Of a stretch of DNA of 64,000 nt, positions 38,792 through 47,934 are shown in pieces; position 1 is the first letter of the stretch; each line of letters begins with the position of its first letter. A model generated the notes under the pieces. The model was not told the DNA's origin. It did no database searches and saw nothing but the letters and a program-made list of their open reading frames with translations. Origin of the DNA: Arthrobacter sp. Leaf137 (GTDB lineage: Bacteria > Actinomycetota > Actinomycetes > Actinomycetales > Micrococcaceae); contig NZ_LMOI01000023.1 of assembly GCF_001423525.1 (NCBI RefSeq), positions 164,295 to 228,294 on the forward strand, given 5' to 3'. The position numbers were made by a program, and so were the translations under genes.

Positions 38792-40396
38792 TTAGTACGC
38801 GAAGGCCAGGACGTCGTCGGCGGGCTTGGCGCCGCCCGGTCCGCCGGAGCCCGGCGTTTCGTCCTCGTTCTCGTCGGCGGGGACATGGGCCAGTTCGGGC
38901 ATGGCGGACACCACACCGCCGCGGATGTACTTCACCAGCAGCTTGACCTCCACCACCAGCAGCACGGCGTAGACCGCTGTGAGGGTGACCAGGGAAGCCA
39001 TCAGCTCGCCCGCGGAAACCCCGGGTGAGACGGCCGCGGCCGTGAACATGAACACCTGGTCGATGCCGCTGGGATCGGGGTTGGGGGCAACCACGAACGG
39101 CTGCCGGCCCATCTCGGTGAAGATCCAGCCAGCGGCGTTGGCGCCGAACGGGGCAAGGATGCCGAAGACGGCAAGGCGCATAAGCCACGGCGATTCCGGC
39201 ACTGTGCCCTTCCGGGTCAGCCACAGGGCAACCACGGCCGCCAGCGCGGCGAGTCCGCCGAAGCCGATCATCATCCGGAAGCCCCAATAGGTGACTTCCA
39301 TGACCGGCAGGTACTCAATTTCCTGGCCGGCACGCTCACCGTAGATGGGGTTGTCCGGCAGGTGGGTGCCGTAGTTTTCCTTGTACTCGGGCAGCAGCGT
39401 GTTCACGCCCTTCACCTCGGTGGTGAAGTCGCCCTTGGCCAGGAAGGACAGGATTCCGGGGACCTCGATGACGGCCACGATGTCGTCACAGTTCTGGGAT
39501 CCGATGTTGCCGATGCTCAGCACGGAGAACCCGGTGCCGTCGTGGCAGGCCGCTTCCGCTGCAGCCATCTTCATGGGCTGCTGTTCGAACATGAGCTTGC
39601 CCTGCAGGTCCCCGGTGAGAGCGGTTCCTGCGAAGGAGATCATGGCTACCACCGCGCCGATGCGCAGGGACCGGATCCAGACGCTGTGGTCTGCCCGGTC
39701 ACGGCCGGGGATCGTGGTGGACTCGCCGGGAATGACCTTGCCGTCGGCACCCGTGGTGTCGATGCCGTCGCGGCGCCGGCGCCACAGGTGGTACCAGGCA
39801 ATGCCGAGCAGGAAGCCACCGGCCACCGCAAGGGCGCCGAAGATCGTGTGCGGGACGGCAACGAGGGCGGTGTTGTTGGTGAAGACGGCCCAGGCGTCGG
39901 TCATGACCGGACGCCCGTCGATCATTTCGACGCCCACCGGGTGCTGCATCCAGCTGTTGGCCACGATGATGAAGTAGGCGGAGAAGACCGATCCGATCAC
40001 CGCCACCCAGAGGCAGGCCAGGTGGATGCCCGGTTTCAGCTGCTTCCAGCCAAAAATCCACAGTCCCAGGAAGGTGGACTCCACAAAGAAGGCCAGCAGG
40101 GCTTCCAGGGCCAGCGGCGCGCCGAACACATCGCCGACGAACCGGCTGTATTCGCTCCAGGCCATGCCGAACTGGAACTCCTGGACGATGCCGGTGGCCA
40201 CGCCCATGATGAAGTTGATGAGGAAGAGCTTGCCCCAGAACTTGGTCATCCGCAGATACTCGGGCTTGCCGGTGCGGTGCCAGGCCGTCTGGATGACGGC
40301 CACCACCAGGCCCAGGCCGATGGTCAGCGGGACCATCATGAAGTGGTAGACGGTGGTGATGCCGAATTGCCAGCGTGCGATTTCCAAGGCGTCCAA
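38792..40396 (-). CDS. cydA: Cytochrome bd ubiquinol/menaquinol oxidase subunit I
   Basis: Carries the hemes and the quinol site of cytochrome bd; 534 residues. The N-terminus MDALEIARWQFGITTVYHFMM holds the heme ligand His18, the GSVFSAYFIIVANSWMQHPVG helix is conserved, and GWIFTEMGRQPFVV is the family motif near residue 400. The start is TTG 40396 (AGGGA six bases upstream), which gives the canonical N-terminus. The promoter region to blaI contains three inverted repeats, the nearest covering the expected -35 if TAGAGT at 40408-40413 (minus strand) is the -10. It begins the cydA-cydB-cydDC operon. Confidence 0.96.
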   Translation of the reverse strand: MDALEIARWQFGITTVYHFMMVPLTIGLGLVVAVIQTAWHRTGKPEYLRMTKFWGKLFLINFIMGVATGIVQEFQFGMAWSEYSRFVGDVFGAPLALEALLAFFVESTFLGLWIFGWKQLKPGIHLACLWVAVIGSVFSAYFIIVANSWMQHPVGVEMIDGRPVMTDAWAVFTNNTALVAVPHTIFGALAVAGGFLLGIAWYHLWRRRRDGIDTTGADGKVIPGESTTIPGRDRADHSVWIRSLRIGAVVAMISFAGTALTGDLQGKLMFEQQPMKMAAAEAACHDGTGFSVLSIGNIGSQNCDDIVAVIEVPGILSFLAKGDFTTEVKGVNTLLPEYKENYGTHLPDNPIYGERAGQEIEYLPVMEVTYWGFRMMIGFGGLAALAAVVALWLTRKGTVPESPWLMRLAVFGILAPFGANAAGWIFTEMGRQPFVVAPNPDPSGIDQVFMFTAAAVSPGVSAGELMASLVTLTAVYAVLLVVEVKLLVKYIRGGVVSAMPELAHVPADENEDETPGSGGPGGAKPADDVLAFAY

Positions 40397-40423
40397 CGCG
40401 GGTCCCTACTCTAGGCCAACTCA

Positions 40424-40446
40424 AACTTCTACGTTTCGTAGAAGTT
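40424..40446. promoter_or_regulatory. BlaI-type operator O1 (cydA proximal)
   Basis: Perfect inverted repeat, arms AACTTCTACG and CGTAGAAGTT around TTT. It contains the core TTCTAC-N5-GTAGAA at 40427-40443. It overlaps the predicted -35 of cydA. Confidence 0.7.
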
Positions 40447-40450
40447 CAAC

Positions 40451-40467
40451 TTCTACAGAGTGTAGAA
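40451..40467. promoter_or_regulatory. BlaI-type operator O2 (middle)
   Basis: TTCTACA-GAG-TGTAGAA, perfect 7-3-7 repeat 24 bases from O1 centre to centre. It includes the TACA/TGTA half-sites known for BlaI, MecI and CopY repressors. Confidence 0.7.
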
Positions 40468-40538
40468 CAACTTGCTGTCCGACGGAAAACGCCCCGCCCG
40501 TTACCAGCATGGCGCCAAACCGCCCAGCGCGCCACGTG

Positions 40539-40555
40539 TTCTACCCAACGTAGAA
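40539..40555. promoter_or_regulatory. BlaI-type operator O3 (blaI proximal)
   Basis: TTCTAC-CCAAC-GTAGAA. It overlaps the -35 position of a possible blaI promoter whose -10 is TAAATT at 40574-40579, consistent with autoregulation. Confidence 0.65.
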
Positions 40556-40657
40556 AGTCCGGCGGTTTCAGGGTAAATTTGAACCTGCAGTTGTTTAACC
40601 GTTGAGCAGTCACCGGCGCAGGACGCGCACGGTGCGGGGACATAAAGGAAAAGTGCA

Positions 40658-41041
40658 ATGGCTAGTCTTGGTGAACTGGAACGGGCAGTGATGGACCTGC
40701 TCTGGGCGGGCCAGGAAGCAGCCACGGCCAACACTCTGCGGGACCAGCTGGCCCGCACATCCGCCGCGCAGGGCGGCCCCGGCCACGAGGGCAAGGAACT
40801 CGCGGTGACCACCGTGCTGACGGTGCTGTCGAGGCTGGAAAAGAAGGGCCTCGTGGAGCGGGAACGTGGAACCCGTCCGCACCGCTACCAGGCGGTATCC
40901 AGCCGGGCGGACCACACGGCCGAGCTCATGCATGAGGTGCTGGGATCGGCTCCGGACCGCGAAGCAGTACTGGCCCGGTTCATCGGATCAGTCTCCGAGG
41001 GTGAAGCCGAAACGCTGCGCAAACTGCTGGGCCACGTCTAG
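40658..41041 (+). CDS. BlaI/MecI/CopY-family transcriptional repressor
   Basis: 127-residue winged-helix repressor. The N-terminal DNA-binding domain runs from ASLGELERAVMDLLW to LSRLEKKGLVERERGTRPHRYQAV (wing), and a C-terminal helical segment (DREAVLARFIGSVSEGEAETLRKLL) forms the dimer. Family members bind TACA/TGTA inverted repeats and are cleaved when a membrane protease of the M56 type is activated. The M56 gene follows six bases downstream. Three operator-like repeats lie between this gene and cydA, so it probably represses both itself and the cytochrome bd operon. The inducing signal is unknown; beta-lactamase genes are absent here. Confidence 0.9.
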   Translation: MASLGELERAVMDLLWAGQEAATANTLRDQLARTSAAQGGPGHEGKELAVTTVLTVLSRLEKKGLVERERGTRPHRYQAVSSRADHTAELMHEVLGSAPDREAVLARFIGSVSEGEAETLRKLLGHV

Positions 41042-41047
41042 CCCACC

Positions 41048-42040
41048 ATGTTCTGGGCCTCATACCTGCTGGCGGTCCTGGCGATCATACTGGCGTGGCC
41101 GGTACCCATCCTGCTGTCGCGCGCGCAGTGGCCGGCACGGTCGCCGTTTACGGCGATGCTGCTCTGGCAGGCCATCGCCCTGGCAGGTGGCCTGTCGATG
41201 ATCGGCGCCATGCTGGTGTACGGCCTGGAGCCCATCGGGGACAACCTGATCGCCGGGCTCCGGTCCCTGGCAGGCATGGTGCTCTTCAACGCCCCCACCA
41301 CGGCCCTGGGCTTCTGGCACATCTTCGCCCTGTCGGCAGCAGCCCTGCTGACGGCCCACCTTGTCTTCACCCTGCTGCTGACGTACTACAGGATCCAGCG
41401 GCAGCGGCGGCGCCACCGGGAACTGCTGGCCCTGCTGGCGTCCCCGTCAGGCCAGGACACCGCCACGCTGGTCATCAGCCATGACTCCCCGGTGGCCTAT
41501 TGCCTGCCTGGCGGAGCACGGTCTGTCACGGTCCTCTCTGACGGCCTCATGGCGGCCCTTGAGCCAGCAGAGCTCCAAGCCGTCCTGACCCACGAAAACG
41601 CCCACCTGAGCCAGCGGCACCACCTGCTGCTGTGGGCGTTCGCTGCGTGGCGCCAGGCCCTCCCCTGGCTGCCCACCACGCGTTTGGCGCAGGAATCCGT
41701 GAGCTCACTGATCGAAATGCTGGCCGACGACGTTGCCCTTCGAACAGCCAGCAAAGCCACCCTCATCAAGGCAATCGCCATCGTGGCCAGCGGTTCGGCT
41801 GCCGGAACCAACGGGCACGGCACCGGCCAGGCCGCTCCCGGGATGGCGCTGTCCGGCCTTGAGGCCGCCGCGGGTACTGCCGGCTCCGACTCCACCCGCA
41901 CTACTGCGTCCCGGGTCAGCCGCCTGCTCTCGCCACAGCCCGAACTGCCGCGCGCTGCACGGAGCCTGGTCCTCACCGCGTCCGTGCTGTTGCTGGCGCT
42001 CCCCACCGCCCTGCTGGTGGTGCCCGGCCTGCTGGGCTGA
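41048..42040 (+). CDS. M56-family membrane metallopeptidase (BlaR1-type protease domain only)
   Basis: 330 residues with three N-terminal and one C-terminal hydrophobic helices. The zinc-protease motif HENAH (HExxH) is near residue 180, after YCLPGGARSVTVLSDGL, typical of M56. BlaR1 and MecR1 carry an extra penicillin-sensor domain at the C-terminus; this protein ends after its last helix and lacks it, so it must sense something else. With the upstream repressor it forms a two-gene switch. It has little ribosome site and is probably translationally linked to blaI. Confidence 0.88.
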   Translation: MFWASYLLAVLAIILAWPVPILLSRAQWPARSPFTAMLLWQAIALAGGLSMIGAMLVYGLEPIGDNLIAGLRSLAGMVLFNAPTTALGFWHIFALSAAALLTAHLVFTLLLTYYRIQRQRRRHRELLALLASPSGQDTATLVISHDSPVAYCLPGGARSVTVLSDGLMAALEPAELQAVLTHENAHLSQRHHLLLWAFAAWRQALPWLPTTRLAQESVSSLIEMLADDVALRTASKATLIKAIAIVASGSAAGTNGHGTGQAAPGMALSGLEAAAGTAGSDSTRTTASRVSRLLSPQPELPRAARSLVLTASVLLLALPTALLVVPGLLG

Positions 42041-42090
42041 ACCTCCCGCCGTCGGGCGTTGCGGGCGGATGCCCGGCCCACCACCCTGCG

Positions 42091-44199
42091 TCAGGCGTCG
42101 ATGCGCTCCCGGTCCAGGCTTGCGGCGCCCGCGATGATGAAGTCCTTGCGCGGGGACACGTCAGAGCCCATCAGCAGGTCAAAGGTCTTCTCGGCCTCCT
42201 CCAGTTCCGCGATCCCCACTTTGCGCAGCATCCGGTGCCGGGGGTCCATGGTGGTCTCGGCCAACTGCTCGGCGTCCATTTCGCCCAGGCCCTTGTACCG
42301 CTGGATGGGCTCCTTGTACCGCTTGCCTTCCTTGGCCAGCCTGGCCAGCAGCACGTGCAGCTCGGCCTCGGAGTAGGTGTAGATCATCTCGTTGGCCTTC
42401 TGGCCGGCGTTGACCACCTCCACCCGGTGCAGCGGCGGGACGGCGGCGAACACCCTGCCCTTCTCGATCATCGGCCGCATGTAGCGGAAGAACAGCGTCA
42501 GCAGGAGCGTTCGGATATGCGCTCCGTCCACGTCGGCATCGGTCATCAGGATGACCTTGCCGTAACGGGCCGCACTGATGTCGAAGCTGCGTCCGGACCC
42601 TGCACCCACCACCTGGATGAGGGCCGCGCATTCGGCGTTGGAGAGCATGTCCCCCACAGAGGCCTTCTGCACGTTGAGGATTTTGCCGCGGATGGGCAGC
42701 AGCGCCTGGAAGTCGGAGGATCGTGCCAGCTTGGCAGTTCCCAGCGCCGAGTCGCCTTCCACGATGAAGAGTTCGGAACGTTCGACGTCGTCCGTGCGGC
42801 AGTCTGCCAGCTTGGTGGGCATCGAGGAGGTTTCCAGCGCGTTCTTCCGCCGCTGGGTCTCCTTGTGCACACGGGCCGAGATGCGCGATTTCATCTCGCT
42901 GACGATCTTCTCGAGCAGCAGCGCCGACTGCGCCTTGTCGTTGCGGTTGGAGGAGTTCAGCTTGGCAACGATCTCCCGTTCCACCACCTTGGCCACGATG
43001 GCACGGACGGCGGAGGTGCCGAGGATTTCCTTGGTCTGGCCTTCGAACTGCGGCTCGGCAAGGCGGACGGTCAGGACTGCCGTCAGGCCGGCAAAAATGT
43101 CGTCCTTTTCGATCTTGTCGTTGCCGGCCTTGAGCTTGCGGGCGTTGGTTTCCACGGCCTTGCGGAAGGTCTTCACGAGCGCCTGCTCGAAGCCTGACTG
43201 GTGCGTTCCACCCTTCGGAGTGGAGATGATGTTGACGAAGCTGCGGACGGTGCTGTCATAGCCGATGCCCCACCGCAGGGCCACGTCCACCTCACAGTCG
43301 CGTTCCACCTCTGCCAACTGGCTGTGGCCGCGCTCATCGAGGACCGGGACGGTTTCCTTGAACTTGCCCGAACCGTGCAGCCGCCAGACGTCGGTCACCG
43401 GCGGGTCTGCGGCCAGGAAGTCGACAAACTCGGAGATGCCGCCGTCGTGGTGGAACACCTCCTCGTGCGGACCGGCCTCGCCGGGGGTGCCGGGAACCCG
43501 GCGTTCATCGCGGACGGTCAGCTTCAGGCCCGGCACCAGGAAGGACGTCTGCCGTGCGCGGGCTGCCAGTTCGTCGTAGGAAAACTTGGCGTCCGGCGTG
43601 AAGATCTGGCGGTCCGCCCAGTAGCGGATGCGGGTGCCGGTGATTCCGCGCTTGGCCTTGCCGACGATGTCGAGCACCGAGTCGTCAACGAACGGGGTGA
43701 ACGCAGCGGCAGGATCGATCTTGCTGCCAACATCCTTGAAACGGCCGGGTTCTCCCCTGCGGAAGGACATCCGGTAGGTCTTGCCGCCCCGGTCAACCTC
43801 TACATCCAGCCGGGAGGACAGCGCGTTAACCACCGAGGCGCCCACACCATGGAGGCCGCCGGAAGCCGTGTAGGACCCGCCGCCGAACTTGCCGCCGGCG
43901 TGCAGCTTGGTAAAGACCACTTCGACGCCGGTAAGTCCCGTCTTGGGTTCCTTGTCGATGGGGATGCCGCGGCCGTCGTCGTGGATCTCCACGGAGTTGT
44001 CCGCATGCAGGATGATGCGGATGTCGTGGCCAAAGCCGGCCAGGGCCTCATCCACGGAGTTGTCGATGATTTCCCAAAGGCAGTGCATCAGGCCGCGCGA
44101 GTCCGTTGAGCCGATGTACATGCCCGGGCGCTTGCGGACGGCCTCCAGGCCTTCCAGGACAGACAGATGCCGGGCGGTGTACTCAGAGCTTGGTGCCAC
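42091..44199 (-). CDS. parE: DNA topoisomerase IV subunit B (ParE-type)
   Basis: ATPase subunit working with ParC; 702 residues. The GHKL ATP site is visible as EIIDNSVDEALAGF, DDGRGIPID and GGLHGVGASVVNALSS; the Toprim domain has EGDSALGTAK and LMTDADVDGAHIRTLL, with metal-binding acidic residues. The C-terminus (RYKGLGEMDAEQL) is normal. GTG 44199 has AAGGAG ten bases upstream. It is called ParE rather than GyrB because of the lone ParC-type gene in the window and its nearness to the sigma factor, a usual place for parE in actinobacteria; a gyrB identity is less likely since gyrB normally sits by the origin. Confidence 0.88.
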   Translation of the reverse strand: MAPSSEYTARHLSVLEGLEAVRKRPGMYIGSTDSRGLMHCLWEIIDNSVDEALAGFGHDIRIILHADNSVEIHDDGRGIPIDKEPKTGLTGVEVVFTKLHAGGKFGGGSYTASGGLHGVGASVVNALSSRLDVEVDRGGKTYRMSFRRGEPGRFKDVGSKIDPAAAFTPFVDDSVLDIVGKAKRGITGTRIRYWADRQIFTPDAKFSYDELAARARQTSFLVPGLKLTVRDERRVPGTPGEAGPHEEVFHHDGGISEFVDFLAADPPVTDVWRLHGSGKFKETVPVLDERGHSQLAEVERDCEVDVALRWGIGYDSTVRSFVNIISTPKGGTHQSGFEQALVKTFRKAVETNARKLKAGNDKIEKDDIFAGLTAVLTVRLAEPQFEGQTKEILGTSAVRAIVAKVVEREIVAKLNSSNRNDKAQSALLLEKIVSEMKSRISARVHKETQRRKNALETSSMPTKLADCRTDDVERSELFIVEGDSALGTAKLARSSDFQALLPIRGKILNVQKASVGDMLSNAECAALIQVVGAGSGRSFDISAARYGKVILMTDADVDGAHIRTLLLTLFFRYMRPMIEKGRVFAAVPPLHRVEVVNAGQKANEMIYTYSEAELHVLLARLAKEGKRYKEPIQRYKGLGEMDAEQLAETTMDPRHRMLRKVGIAELEEAEKTFDLLMGSDVSPRKDFIIAGAASLDRERIDA

Positions 44200-44456
44200 T
44201 GGTGATGAACTCCTTCAGGGACGGAACAGCAGGCGCATAAAGCGCTCCCTCTAGGGTAGTCGGCCCGGGACCGGAGCTGCGGTTGCCACTCCTTGCAGCC
44301 CATGTGCACCGCGCCACTCAGCCGCCGCGTGCCCGGCGGGGGCCAATCTTGACCGAAACTTGCGGATACGCGGACAGCGAACTTGGTCCATCCTTGCGAC
44401 GGTTTGGATACGAATACTGGTTATATAGACGTACAGATCTACTAAGGAGGCCGATT

Positions 44457-44678
44457 ATGACAACAGCAGTGGCAGACCGCACACTCAACGCACTCGACCG
44501 GTGCGACCGTTGCGGAGCTCAAGCGTATGTCCGGGTTGTACTCGAGTCCTCCGGCGGTGAGCTGCTGTTCTGCGGCCACCATGCCCGTGCCGTCGAAGCG
44601 ACGCTCAAGCCCCTGAGCTCGGATTGGCACGATGAGACGGCCAAGCTTCACCAGAAGGAAGCCGTGGAAATCGACTAG
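44457..44678 (+). CDS. DUF7455-family small zinc-ribbon-like protein
   Basis: 73 residues. Two Cys in CDRCGAQAYVRV and CGHH later in the chain make a likely four-ligand zinc site. AAGGAGG lies just upstream of the ATG, and the AT-rich stretch before it (TATATAGAC) is probably the promoter. A good terminator follows, so it is a single-gene unit, likely well expressed. The family is common next to sigA in actinobacteria; function unknown. Confidence 0.85.
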   Translation: MTTAVADRTLNALDRCDRCGAQAYVRVVLESSGGELLFCGHHARAVEATLKPLSSDWHDETAKLHQKEAVEID

Positions 44679-44694
44679 GGACAGCACAACGTCC

Positions 44695-44735
44695 AAAGGG
44701 TGGGATCCCTCCGAATGGAGGGGTCCCACCCTTTT
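44695..44735 (+). terminator. Rho-independent terminator of the DUF7455 gene
   Basis: Stem AAAGGGTGGGA / TCCCACCCTTT with an inner CCTCC/GGAGG pair and a T-run (CCCTTTTGC), 17 bases past the stop codon. One of the few classical terminators in the window. Confidence 0.85.
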
Positions 44736-44808
44736 GCTTTAACGGCGCTTTGCTGCGATGCGGGGCTCGGCCGAACCGGGGCCGGTTCAGCCGAATGAGG
44801 CCGGAACC

Positions 44809-44861
44809 GCCAGCGGGCCGGTCCGGATCCATGATGGATGGATCCGGACCGGCCCGCTGGC
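44809..44861. terminator. Perfect 24-bp inverted repeat downstream of the sigma factor
   Basis: Two 24-base arms (44809-44832 and 44838-44861) are exact complements around the loop GATGG; the arm begins GCCAGCGGGCCGG. No T-run on either side. It lies between convergent genes, 45 bases past the sigA stop, and probably stops transcription from sigA. Confidence 0.6.
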
Positions 44862-44905
44862 CTGTCTTGCCGCCGGAGCCTTCAGGCCCGGCCGGCGCGT
44901 GATGC

Positions 44906-46207
44906 CTAGTCGAGGTAGTCGCGCAGCACCTGTGAGCGTGACGGGTGGCGCAGCTTGGACATGGTCTTCGATTCGATCTGGCGGATCCGCTCGCGCGTGA
45001 CTCCGTAGACCTTGCCGATTTCGTCTAAAGTCTTCGGCTGTCCGTCGGTCAGGCCGAAGCGCATGGCCACCACGCCGGCTTCGCGCTCGGACAGGGTGTC
45101 CAGAACGGAGTGCAGCTGCTCCTGCAGCAGCGTGAAGCTCACGGCGTCGGCAGGAACCACGGCTTCGGAGTCCTCGATGAGGTCGCCGAACTCGGAGTCA
45201 CCGTCCTCTCCCAGCGGGGTGTGGAGGGAGATGGGTTCGCGGCCGTACTTCTGGACCTCGACAACCTTTTCAGGAGTCATGTCCAGTTCCAGTGCCAGTT
45301 CCTCGGGCGTGGGTTCGCGGCCCAGGTCCTGCAGCATCTGGCGCTGGACGCGGGCCAGCTTGTTGATGACTTCCACCATGTGCACCGGGATACGGATGGT
45401 GCGGGCCTGGTCGGCCATGGCACGGGTGATGGCCTGGCGGATCCACCACGTGGCGTACGTGGAGAACTTGAAGCCCTTGGTGTAGTCGAACTTCTCCACG
45501 GCGCGGATGAGGCCCAGGTTGCCTTCCTGGATCAGGTCCAGGAAGAGCATGCCGCGGCCGGTGTAGCGCTTGGCCAGCGAGACCACCAGGCGGAGGTTGG
45601 CCTCCAGCAGGTGGTTCTTGGCGCGCTTGCCGTCGTGGATGATGAATTCGAGTTCGCGCTTGTACTTCGGCTCCATGGAACCGTCGTCAGCGGCGATCTT
45701 CTCTTCGGCGAACAGGCCGGCTTCGATCCGCAGCGCAAGGTCCACTTCCTGCTCAGCGTTGAGCAGTGCCACCTTGCCGATCTGCTTCAGGTAGTCCTTG
45801 ACGGGGTCGGCCGTAGCGCCGGCCGACATGACCTGCTGCACGGGGGCGTCGTCGTCGTCGGCGTCAGAGTAGACAAAGCCCTTGCCGCTGCCTACGGCAC
45901 CCTTGGCAGTGGTGGCTTCGCTTTCTTCAGCAGCCTCGGCGCCTTCCAGGAGGCTCTCGTCGAGTTCCTCCTCGGCGTCCTCAGCCTCGTCAGCGTCGTC
46001 GGCAGAGGCCTTGTTGGCGGCCTCGGCGGCTGCCTTGGCGCCGGGCTTGGGCCCGCGCTTCTTGGGCTCGGGCTTGCCGTCCGCACCGGAGGAAGCCTTG
46101 TTGGCTGCCCGCGTAGCGGCCCGCTTGGCGTTGGTCGCAGCCTGCTTCTCCTCGGCGGACACATTGTCCTGGGCGGCGGGGTCCTTCTTCGTGGAAGACG
46201 GGGTCAC
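44906..46207 (-). CDS. sigA: Principal RNA polymerase sigma factor (SigA/RpoD, HrdB-type)
   Basis: 433-residue primary sigma-70 factor. The first 130 residues are Ala/Lys/Glu-rich and disordered. Region 1.2 follows at DPVKDYLKQIGKVALL, region 2 with NLRLVVSLAKRYTGRGMLFLDLIQEGNLGLIRAVEKFDYTKGFKFSTYATWWIRQAI (core binding and -10 recognition), region 3 near PVHMVEVINKLAR, and region 4 with the helix-turn-helix TLDEIGKVYGVTRERIRQIE near the C-terminus. GTG 46207 has AAAGG seven bases upstream; a longer opening to 46300 reads like leader sequence. The gene near parE is a common actinobacterial order. Confidence 0.95.
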   Translation of the reverse strand: MTPSSTKKDPAAQDNVSAEEKQAATNAKRAATRAANKASSGADGKPEPKKRGPKPGAKAAAEAANKASADDADEAEDAEEELDESLLEGAEAAEESEATTAKGAVGSGKGFVYSDADDDDAPVQQVMSAGATADPVKDYLKQIGKVALLNAEQEVDLALRIEAGLFAEEKIAADDGSMEPKYKRELEFIIHDGKRAKNHLLEANLRLVVSLAKRYTGRGMLFLDLIQEGNLGLIRAVEKFDYTKGFKFSTYATWWIRQAITRAMADQARTIRIPVHMVEVINKLARVQRQMLQDLGREPTPEELALELDMTPEKVVEVQKYGREPISLHTPLGEDGDSEFGDLIEDSEAVVPADAVSFTLLQEQLHSVLDTLSEREAGVVAMRFGLTDGQPKTLDEIGKVYGVTRERIRQIESKTMSKLRHPSRSQVLRDYLD

Positions 46208-46488
46208 AGAAAACCTTTCTTGCGGTGGTCTGTGGAATCGCCATACGGGCAACACCACTATGACCCTGTCAAGTCCGTGATGTAAATCAAGCGCCACCAC
46301 GGCCGGCAGAGTCTGTTAAGACAACTACCGGAGCGGCCATATTGTTCCCCGAAGGGCAATACTGCTGGTGCTCAATACACGGACCCAACCGGGTCTCGGC
46401 ATCCATTGTCTCATGTTTCGCCGCACCGGGCCTCCCCCGGCTCCCACGGGCCGCTTCCGTAGGTGCCGTCCCTATCCGCGGTCAACCC

Positions 46489-47778
46489 TCATGCAGCGGC
46501 TCCGGGACCGAACTTTTGCCACGCGGATTCCTTCCTGGCCGCCCATCCGCAAATGGATCCTCGTCCCACCAGCTCCAGGATCAGTTCCGCAAGCCGGTAC
46601 CCGGGTTCGGCGCTCAGTGCGTCACTCAGGTGCCGGGCAGCATAGGAGCCGCGGCCACGGCACCATGAGATCCAGCCGCGGCCGGTCAGCGCCGCTGCAG
46701 CCGCCTGGCCGCCCAACGCGGCCAACTCCGCCAGGATGCAGTCCAACCCGTCCATGCCTGCCCAGTCCGGGACGGCCGGCGCCATGCCCATCAGGACCGC
46801 CCCATAGTTGGGCACTTCCCCGTCGACGGCCACCGGTTCCGTACTGTGCGCCGAGTAAAGCCGTTCAGGCCCCCAGCGCTCCCCTGCGGTGCTGCCTGGC
46901 CCACCCGCCCCGCAGTGCGCACCGGCGCCATTGCCCGGTACCAACAGCGGGCTGATCGCCTCCAGCTGAAGGGCATCGTCGAAGAGGTAAAAGCCTTCAA
47001 CGCCGGCCTCGGCCGCTTTCCTCCCTGCTGCGCTCATCACCAGCACAGCGTCCCGCCAATGCGGGACCAAAAGGGAGGCGCACAGGAAGCCGTCGCGGTC
47101 CACATCCGATAGCCAGGGCAGCCCGGCAGGCCGGGCGAGCAGGTCCTCCCACACATCCAGGACCAGCCGGAACTGTGCCAGGCTGCGGCTCCGCGGCGAC
47201 AGCCCGTGTTCCCACTCTTTCTCAGCCTCCATGGCGGCGGCCCGGTGCATGGCGGGAAGCGGCCGGGCAGCGGTGTCCTGCCGTTCCGGAGCCGGCCCCA
47301 CGCTGCTTCCGCGGTACACCATTTCGGCGTTGAGTGCGCTGTCGCGGATTTCCTGGACGGGGCGTCCGGGACATGGGCAGCACTCGGCATCCAGGCAGAA
47401 AGCGCCACGCCAGTAGTCTCCGCCGACGTACCAGGCGTCCCGGACCGGCATGCCGGCCTGATCCAGCACGGGTGCCAGGCCGGCCAGCAGCCCTCCATAA
47501 GTGCCTGCGCCCAGGTGCGTGTCGCTGGTGAAGACGGCCAGCAGCGTACCGTCGGCACTCGTGTCAGCATCAAGGTAGCCGCGTACCGCCTGCAGATAGT
47601 GCTCCGGCGCGGCGGCCCCTTCAGGTGCCGGCAGGTCGAGCCGAAGCGTGGCACCAAGCTGCCTGCCGTGCATGGTCATGGCCACGAGGCTGTCGGAAGG
47701 CCAATAGCCCAGCGAATGGGGAATGAAACCGAGGATGTCCGCGGGTCCGGTGACGGTGAGTCTTTCGGGAGCTGTCAT
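46489..47778 (-). CDS. DUF4192-family protein
   Basis: 429 residues, actinobacterial family without known function. The hallmark N-terminus LTVTGPADILGFIPHSLGYWPSDSLVAM is present, as are repeated Gly-Trp motifs towards the C-terminus (GRGWISWCRGRGSYAARHLSDAL). The Cys-rich part CLDAECCPCPGRP near residue 140 is a family feature and could hold a metal. Soluble, no signal peptide. It lies between the sigma factor and a divergently spaced MFS gene and seems to be its own unit. Confidence 0.87.
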   Translation of the reverse strand: MTAPERLTVTGPADILGFIPHSLGYWPSDSLVAMTMHGRQLGATLRLDLPAPEGAAAPEHYLQAVRGYLDADTSADGTLLAVFTSDTHLGAGTYGGLLAGLAPVLDQAGMPVRDAWYVGGDYWRGAFCLDAECCPCPGRPVQEIRDSALNAEMVYRGSSVGPAPERQDTAARPLPAMHRAAAMEAEKEWEHGLSPRSRSLAQFRLVLDVWEDLLARPAGLPWLSDVDRDGFLCASLLVPHWRDAVLVMSAAGRKAAEAGVEGFYLFDDALQLEAISPLLVPGNGAGAHCGAGGPGSTAGERWGPERLYSAHSTEPVAVDGEVPNYGAVLMGMAPAVPDWAGMDGLDCILAELAALGGQAAAAALTGRGWISWCRGRGSYAARHLSDALSAEPGYRLAELILELVGRGSICGWAARKESAWQKFGPGAAA

Positions 47779-47934
47779 GGCTCCACGATCCGCCGGGCAG
47801 CCATCACCGGGAAGGCGTGGCCCTGCCTAAGTGGACAAGTCCAGCCAGGCGCCGTCCGCAGGCGGCCGCGTCCACCAACAAACACCCAAAAAACCGCCGC
47901 CCAGTGACGGCCGATACCGGTTGTGGAGGACTGG

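Noticed and set aside
40424..40467. Cyd-region inverted repeats as terminators
   Set aside because: No T-run, located between divergent starts, and the same half-sites recur three times with fixed spacing, as operators do.
46340..46361. TATTG/CAATA small hairpin upstream of the sigma factor
   Set aside because: Only five clean base pairs with a mismatch-rich stem; no support as a regulatory element.
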